Below, in pieces: positions 59,180-64,000 of a DNA stretch of 64,000 nt (within the stretch, counting starts at the first letter, position 1; every line of letters starts with the position of its first letter). Source of the stretch: Streptomyces sp. NBC_01463 (GTDB lineage: Bacteria > Actinomycetota > Actinomycetes > Streptomycetales > Streptomycetaceae); assembly GCA_036227345.1 (NCBI GenBank), contig CP109468.1, forward strand, positions 2,542,001-2,606,000, given 5' to 3'. The notes under the pieces were generated by a model that saw nothing but the letters and a program-made list of their open reading frames with translations, made no database searches and was not told the DNA's origin. The position numbers and the translations under genes were made by a program.

Positions 59180-61477
59180 TCAGAAGCCGGTCTGCGGGCG
59201 GACCGCGTGGGAGAGGTCGATCAGCCGTTCGTACTCGGCCTGTCTCTGCCGCTGCCGGGCCAGCCAGCGGTAGCACCGCTCCAGCTCCGCCCGCACGGCC
59301 CGCTCACCGGGCACGGCCGGGGGCGGCAGCCCGATCCGCAGCCGGCCGCCGCGGGGCCGCGGGACCGGGTGCGCGTCCCGGACGGCGTCGAGCTTCCACT
59401 CGTACAGCTCGGTCCGCAGCAGCCAGGCGGGTTCGTCCCCCGTGACCACCGGACCCGGCGCGCCCCGCACGGGTGCGAGCGCGGCGAGGCAGGCGTCGAT
59501 CTCCGTCTCGTCGGGCAGCGGCCGCTCCCCCGTCGCGAGCCGGGCCGCCCGGATGCGGAGGGCGGCGATCCGGGCGACGGTGTGGTCCCGCGACTCGTCC
59601 GGCACCTGGTCCAGGACCTCGGTCGCCGCGGCCCGGTCGCCGCGCGCGAGAGCGAGCCTGGCCAGTCCGAGTGCCGCGCCGACGTGCGAGGGGTTGCGGG
59701 CGTGCACGGCCCGGAAGAGTTCGTACGCGGAGGGGCCCGCGGTGTCCGGCCGGTCCTCGCCGAGCTGCTCGGCGCAGTAGGCCAGCGCCAGTTTGGCCGC
59801 GTACTCGCCGGGCAGCGCCCGGTGCACGGCGGAGAAGTGCTCCAGGGCCGCTTCGAGCATCGGCTGCCGGTCGTCCAGCACATCGGCGCTGCGCAGCGCG
59901 ACGAGTCCCCAGTGCCAGCTGAGCCGCCACTGCCGGACCGGACCGGGGCCGGGTATGGCGGCGGCGGCCTGGACCTGCTCCCTGGCCGCCGACAGCGCCT
60001 CGTCCCCGTCCTGGCCGAGCAGCAGCCGGGCGTTGTGCAGACAGATCTCCACCGACGGCTCCCCCTCGGCGGGCTGGGTCAGCGGCTGCGCCGGGTCGTA
60101 GCTGCTGACCCCGAACCGGGCGGCCTGCGGGTCCCGCGGATAGGGGCGGGGCACCGGCAGCCTGCGGGCGATCTCGGTCGGGGTGGGCCGTCCGGTGTCG
60201 AGCGCGGGTGCCTGGGGCGTCGCCCGGCGTCCGTGCAGCGGGCGGCTCAGCCAGTGCGCGTAGCCGGGCACCGAGCCCAGCCGCGCGCCCAGCAGTTCGG
60301 TGGACGGGGTGAAGTAGTCGGAAGGTTCGGGCTGGTCGCGCTTGCCGCGCAGGGCCCGGATCTCGCGGAGCACGCCGCGCAATTGGCCGGCCATGTCCTC
60401 GGCCGAGCCGAATCTGCGCTCCGGGTCGTGGGCCGTGGCCCGCTCCACGACCAGCCGGAAGGAGCTGGTGCCGAGCCCCGGCACGTCGTCGCCGACCGCC
60501 CAGCCGGCCAGTTCGGCCAGGGTGACCCCGACCGTGTGGACGTCGTGGGCGACGGTGAGGGGTTTGCTGCCGTCCATCTCGGGGGCGGCGAACCACGGGG
60601 TGATGACGGGCGGCGGGTCGGTGGCCCCCGCCTTGCGGACCCCGCCGAGGTCGATGACCTTGATGCCGTCGAGGTGGTGGATCACGTTGGACGGCTTCAT
60701 GTCGCCGTACAGGAAGCCCATGCCGTGCAGATGGGCGAGGGCCTCCAGGATCTGGCAGCCGTAGGTGATGACGTGCTCGATGTCGAGGACGAAGGCGCCC
60801 TGCCGGGTCGACTCCACGACGGCGGACAGCGTCCGGTCGCCGACGTCCTCCATCACGATGTAGCCGCCGGAGACGGTGCCGTCCGTGTTGCGGGTGCTGA
60901 CGAAGTCGCGGATCTGGACGATGCGTTCGTGCCGGATGGCGACCAGGCTGCGGCGTTCCTCGCCGGCCTGGGCGGCGCCGCGTTCCGCGTAGCGGTTGAG
61001 GAGTCCCTTGACCGCGACGAAGTCCTCCAGGTGGGTGTCCTCGGCCAGGTAGACCCAGCCCTGGCCGCCGTGGGCGATCGGGCCGCGGATGCGGTACTGG
61101 TCCTGGAGCGGCGGCCCGTCCTTCGTCAGCTCCGGGCGGTAGGAGTACGGGGCGCCGCACTGCGGGCAGTACCCCGCGTCCGGGGGCGGGGCGGCCGTGT
61201 GGGGCGGGACGAACGCGGTGTCGCACGCCTCGGCCGAACACGTCATCACGATGCGCACCGGGCGTTCGGCGGCGGCGAGCCGCTCGGCGGGGGTGCCGGG
61301 GTCCAGCAGCGGCAGTTCGAGCAGTCCCGCGGGGCCCTGGCGTTCGGGTTCGGCGGGCAGCGGCGGAAGTCCGCGGGCCGTCTCGTCCCGGCCGCAGGTG
61401 TCGCAGTACCCGGTGGTGAGTACGCCGCCGCCGCAGGGGGCGCCGGTGAAGCGCCGGTGCGGGCAGGGAATCCTCAT
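59180..61477 (-). CDS. PknG-like serine/threonine protein kinase
   Basis: A 765-residue soluble kinase with PknG architecture. An N-terminal pair of Cys sites (C5/C15/C25/C28, and C80/C85/C104/C107 as a rubredoxin-like knuckle) precedes the kinase domain (about 125-400): AHGGQGWVYLAED (Gly loop), VAVKG (Lys157), YGDMKPSNVI (catalytic Asp259; PknG-style lacking the HRD Arg) and IDLGGVRK (DLG for DFG). A TPR-like helical region (about 480-760) completes it. Mycobacterial PknG phosphorylates the FHA protein GarA and controls glutamate metabolism. The ATG at 61477 overlaps the protease gene's stop (ATGA), with GGCGGAGC upstream. Confidence 0.92.
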   Translation of the reverse strand: MRIPCPHRRFTGAPCGGGVLTTGYCDTCGRDETARGLPPLPAEPERQGPAGLLELPLLDPGTPAERLAAAERPVRIVMTCSAEACDTAFVPPHTAAPPPDAGYCPQCGAPYSYRPELTKDGPPLQDQYRIRGPIAHGGQGWVYLAEDTHLEDFVAVKGLLNRYAERGAAQAGEERRSLVAIRHERIVQIRDFVSTRNTDGTVSGGYIVMEDVGDRTLSAVVESTRQGAFVLDIEHVITYGCQILEALAHLHGMGFLYGDMKPSNVIHHLDGIKVIDLGGVRKAGATDPPPVITPWFAAPEMDGSKPLTVAHDVHTVGVTLAELAGWAVGDDVPGLGTSSFRLVVERATAHDPERRFGSAEDMAGQLRGVLREIRALRGKRDQPEPSDYFTPSTELLGARLGSVPGYAHWLSRPLHGRRATPQAPALDTGRPTPTEIARRLPVPRPYPRDPQAARFGVSSYDPAQPLTQPAEGEPSVEICLHNARLLLGQDGDEALSAAREQVQAAAAIPGPGPVRQWRLSWHWGLVALRSADVLDDRQPMLEAALEHFSAVHRALPGEYAAKLALAYCAEQLGEDRPDTAGPSAYELFRAVHARNPSHVGAALGLARLALARGDRAAATEVLDQVPDESRDHTVARIAALRIRAARLATGERPLPDETEIDACLAALAPVRGAPGPVVTGDEPAWLLRTELYEWKLDAVRDAHPVPRPRGGRLRIGLPPPAVPGERAVRAELERCYRWLARQRQRQAEYERLIDLSHAVRPQTGF

Positions 61478-62865
61478 CGGCGCTCCGCCGGGCCGGGTCC
61501 GCCGCGCTGGCCCGGCAGATCCGGCTGCCCGGACCGGTGCGACCGGTCGAGGTCGTCGCCTAACTCGCGCAGCAGCTGCTTCAGTTCGGTCAGCTGGTCC
61601 TGCGGGTCGGCCAGCAGACTCAGTTCGTGCAGCCGGTGGCGGCGGACCGATGCCTCGACCGCGGGCCGCGGGACGAGGGAGGCCGACTCCACCATGCCGC
61701 GCAGTCCGGTCCACTCCCGTTCGATGCGCTCGACCCGGCGCACCAGCACGTCCGCGCGCTCCTGGAGGGCGGGCACCAGGAGCTGCCGCGCCACCTCGGT
61801 GAGCCCTTCGCCGTCGCTGCGGCGGAAGATGACGAGCAGCCGGAATCCGAGGGTGCGCACCCGGGCCAGGAGCGGCACCAGGGCGGCCGGGTCGGGGTCC
61901 TCGTCCAGGCCGATCACGGCGAGCACCGGACCGGATCCGGCGGGCCGGCCGCCGTCCGAGCGGTCCGGTGCCCTGCCGCCCTCCAGCAGCCAGTCGCGGT
62001 AGGCGTTGCGCTGGTAGCGGGGCGGGCGCAGCTGCGCGACCAGGGTGTCGACGAGTTCCTCGGGCCGGGTGCTGCCGCCCCGGCAGACGAGGTGGGCCCG
62101 GTGGAGCTGGTGCTGCAGGGCGCGGTCGCGGCCGCTGCCGCGGGCGACGACGCCGAACCGCACGCCGGGCTCCTCGCCGCCCGCGAACCACTGCCGCAGC
62201 CGCCGCTCCAGGCCGCGGTCCCAGCCGTCCGGCCCGCTGAGCTCGGCGACGAGCGGCACGAGGGCGGCGATGCGGTCGACGGGGATCATGTACGAGATCG
62301 CCAGGCCGTGCCCGCCGGGCGGCGCCGGGTCCGTACCGGGCCGGTAGCTGACGACGAGGCCGACGACCTCCTCCGTCCCCGGCAGCTCGCCGCGGGTCTG
62401 GACGGCGGCGCCGCTGAACCCGGGGCGCACCGCCTCGGCTTCGGACCCGGAGGCGATTTGCACCCAGTCACCGTGCAGTCCGCTGATCCGGCCGCTGAGC
62501 CACATCCCGTCGTCGTAGGCCTGGGCGTAGCCGCCGATCCACACCTCCCGGCCGCGCTCCAGCCGGCGGGCCAGCGGTGCGGGCGCGGCCTGCGGGCGTG
62601 GGCTGTCCAGGGCGAGCACGGCGATGTCCTCGCCGGTGGCCCCGTCGAGGCCCGGCAGCCAGCCGTCCGGGGCGACCCGGGCGCCGACCGGCGGGATGCC
62701 GGGGCTCTCGGCGAACTCGACCCACATCCGGACGCCCGGTTCACCGAGGACATGGGCGCAGGTCAGCGCCCGGTCCTGGGTGAGGAGCACACCGGCCCCG
62801 CACACGGGTCCGTCCGCTCCGCCGCGGCGCAACCGGAGCCGCCAGTCCGCTCTCAACTCCCCCAT
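61474..62865 (-). CDS. Trypsin-like serine protease with a novel C-terminal domain
   Basis: A 463-residue protein with no signal peptide, so presumably cytoplasmic. The trypsin-like domain (about 5-215) has the full triad: LTCAHVLGE (His38), GEDIAVLAL (Asp80) and VRPGFSGAAV (Ser151). The C-terminal half (about 220-463) has a QWFAGGEEPG segment, an alpha/beta part (VLAVIGLDEDPDP, RLLVIFRRSDGEG) and a final helical region with no family I recognise. Such protease-plus-unknown-domain proteins occur in bacterial signalling and conflict systems. The ATG at 62865 has TACTCT 8 nt upstream (leaderless?); an ATG ten codons earlier is the alternative. It is the first gene of the operon. Confidence 0.82.
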   Translation of the reverse strand: MGELRADWRLRLRRGGADGPVCGAGVLLTQDRALTCAHVLGEPGVRMWVEFAESPGIPPVGARVAPDGWLPGLDGATGEDIAVLALDSPRPQAAPAPLARRLERGREVWIGGYAQAYDDGMWLSGRISGLHGDWVQIASGSEAEAVRPGFSGAAVQTRGELPGTEEVVGLVVSYRPGTDPAPPGGHGLAISYMIPVDRIAALVPLVAELSGPDGWDRGLERRLRQWFAGGEEPGVRFGVVARGSGRDRALQHQLHRAHLVCRGGSTRPEELVDTLVAQLRPPRYQRNAYRDWLLEGGRAPDRSDGGRPAGSGPVLAVIGLDEDPDPAALVPLLARVRTLGFRLLVIFRRSDGEGLTEVARQLLVPALQERADVLVRRVERIEREWTGLRGMVESASLVPRPAVEASVRRHRLHELSLLADPQDQLTELKQLLRELGDDLDRSHRSGQPDLPGQRGGPGPAERR

Positions 62866-62930
62866 AGCTACCGAGAGTACGCGTGCACCACGCATGGTTC
62901 CCAGACCGCGCGCACAGTCCGTCCAACGGG

Positions 62931-64000
62931 CTACCGGACGTCACACCGCAGGGTGGCGCCGGCCGTTCCCGGGTCGACGCGGAGCACGAGGCGGCGGCCG
63001 GTGGCGCGGACCTCGATGCCCGGGTCCGCCGGGAGGGCCTCGCGCACCGGACGGTCCCAGACCACGTCGAACGGGGTGCCGCTGCGGTCGGGCCCGCTGA
63101 TCCGGACCGTCGTGGCGCCCCGGCCCTCCCGTACGAGCACACTGGCCGGACCGGTCGAGGAGAGCCGTCCGGCGGTGCCGGGCTGCCAGAAGTTGGCGGC
63201 GGTCAGCCCGAGCGAGCGCACGGCGACGCCCTGGACGGCGGCGGTGTTGGCGAGCACGGTCAGCCAGTGCCGGTCGGCGGCGCGGGCTGCGACGGTGCGC
63301 CGGGACGCGCCCGGCATCAGGAGGTAGAGGTAGCCGTCGTCGGCGGGGTCGGTGCCGTGGTCGAGCCAGAGGGTCTGCCAGTGGCGGGTCTGCTGTTCGG
63401 TGGAGCTGGTGGTGTTGATGTCGGACCAGGCGCCGGTCCTGGCCTCGCGCAGGGTGTGCAGCTCGGCGCCGCCGGGGAGCACCCAGCCGCCGTGGCCCTC
63501 CAGATGGGCCCAGCGGGGGCGTTCGCGGTCGTCGACGGTGAGGGCCTGGCTGTCGTCCGGGCCGAGGTTGCGGTTGTCGACGACGGTCTCGACGGGGACC
63601 CCGTCGGCCGCGGTGATGCCCGCCCCGAGGCAGATGACCGTGTCGGCGGCGCAGAACCAGGACTTGCGGGCCTCCAGGGTGGAGCCGAGGCCCTTCACGT
63701 GCTGTCCGACCGCGGCGAACTCGCCGTCGTGGGCACCGCCGACCCACTGCACGGCCGGGCGGGGTTCGCCCCATTCGCCGCCGGCCCGGTCGGCGAGGCG
63801 CTTGGTGGAGACGGTGGTGCCGGGCAGCCGGTACCAGTCGACGGTGGGCCAGAACCAGTCGGTGTACTGGCCGCCGCCGGCCGGTCCGGCCCACCAGTAG
63901 AGCATTCCGGCCCCGGTGTGCCAGCCGCGCGGGTTCTCGCCGTTGCCGCACTCGTAGGCGCTGATCCGCTCCGAGGCCATGGACACGTTCGCGACCCAGC
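62931..64000 (-). CDS. PL8-family polysaccharide lyase (hyaluronate/xanthan lyase-like), partial
   Basis: The C-terminal 350-odd residues of a secreted polysaccharide lyase; the frame is open at the window edge, so the N-terminus and signal peptide lie outside. The block MASERISAYECGNGENPRGW continuing HTGAGMLYWW is the conserved PL8 active-site neighbourhood, followed by DWFWPTVDWYRLPGTTV. Beta-sandwich domains follow (WVLPGGAELHTLREA, GYLYLLMPG). The family eliminates across uronic-acid linkages in hyaluronan, chondroitin or xanthan; the substrate cannot be chosen. It ends 66 nt before the protease start on the same strand and is probably a separate unit. Confidence 0.88.
   Translation of the reverse strand, partial: WVANVSMASERISAYECGNGENPRGWHTGAGMLYWWAGPAGGGQYTDWFWPTVDWYRLPGTTVSTKRLADRAGGEWGEPRPAVQWVGGAHDGEFAAVGQHVKGLGSTLEARKSWFCAADTVICLGAGITAADGVPVETVVDNRNLGPDDSQALTVDDRERPRWAHLEGHGGWVLPGGAELHTLREARTGAWSDINTTSSTEQQTRHWQTLWLDHGTDPADDGYLYLLMPGASRRTVAARAADRHWLTVLANTAAVQGVAVRSLGLTAANFWQPGTAGRLSSTGPASVLVREGRGATTVRISGPDRSGTPFDVVWDRPVREALPADPGIEVRATGRRLVLRVDPGTAGATLRCDVR

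Noticed and set aside
59108..62002. Plus-strand open frame of about 960 codons opposite the kinase
   Set aside because: Antisense to the PknG-like gene; Gly/Arg/Val-rich with no motifs.
55385..64000. Binding lipoprotein plus lyase read as a polysaccharide uptake locus
   Set aside because: No ABC permease or ATPase gene is present, and the lipoprotein is tied by overlaps to the receptor/kinase operon rather than to the lyase.

Overview
This is actinomycete DNA, almost certainly Streptomyces or a very close relative. It has very high GC with G/C at most third codon positions, many GTG starts, frequent perfect-stem intergenic hairpins, and genus-typical genes: nsdA, GlnR-type control of amtB, the hupS Lys-rich HU, ndgR, two tandem conservons, and a carboxylase epsilon plus beta pair. 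From memory, the order matches the S. coelicolor SCO5535-SCO5583 neighbourhood read from right to left; no database was consulted.

Layout. 1-8.9 kb: the 5' end of amtB behind a GlnR box, nsdA, a prim-pol-like protein, the SRP receptor ftsY, an NCS1 permease, a luciferase-like oxidoreductase and the glucose permease glcP. 8.9-25.2 kb: a core housekeeping block on the minus strand. Reading down that strand it runs FakA/DAK2-like kinase, recG, rsmD-coaD, a DivIVA-like coiled-coil protein, yceD-rpmF-rnc, mutM, then acylphosphatase, a 70-aa coiled-coil protein and smc. A CAP-family exported protein and an HxlR regulator are embedded on the plus strand, and rpmB closes the block. 25.3-33.5 kb: thiL-thiD, an AsnC ligand-binding-only protein, a DUF3515 lipoprotein, plsC-gpsA, ddl, cofC and hupS. 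33.5-42.1 kb: leuCD with divergent ndgR, a DUF4188/MerR divergent pair, a five-gene tRNA-Gln/tRNA-Glu array, a HAD hydrolase, and an FAH-family enzyme overlapping gltX. Next come a 164-bp element with 29-bp perfect inverted ends and a translationally coupled pair of tiny ORFs (30 and 63 aa) that I do not recognise. 42.4-53.2 kb: two tandem conservons (cvnABCD x2), each coding a sensor-kinase-like protein, a roadblock protein, a DUF742 protein and a Ras-like GTPase; the two GTPase genes share an almost identical DNA tract. 53.4-55.2 kb: acyl-CoA carboxylase epsilon and beta subunits. 55.4-62.9 kb: a five-gene minus-strand operon coding a trypsin-like protease, a PknG-like kinase, a VWA/zinc-ribbon protein, a four-helix membrane receptor and a solute-binding lipoprotein. 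The window ends inside a PL8-type polysaccharide lyase.

How the genes work together. Much of the window is central machinery: chromosome organisation (smc, hupS), membrane targeting (ftsY), RNA processing and the ribosome (rnc, rpmF, rpmB, rsmD), tRNA charging (gltX beside tRNA-Glu and tRNA-Gln), repair (mutM, recG) and cofactors (coaD, thiD, thiL, cofC). The accessory and signalling content is the conservons and the 55-63 kb operon. The latter resembles the mycobacterial GlnX-GlnH-PknG amino-acid sensing module with a VWA protein and a protease added; I rate it the most interesting system here. A recurring feature is a -10-like TANNNT box 6-8 nt before a start codon that lacks a ribosome binding site, which points to several leaderless transcripts.
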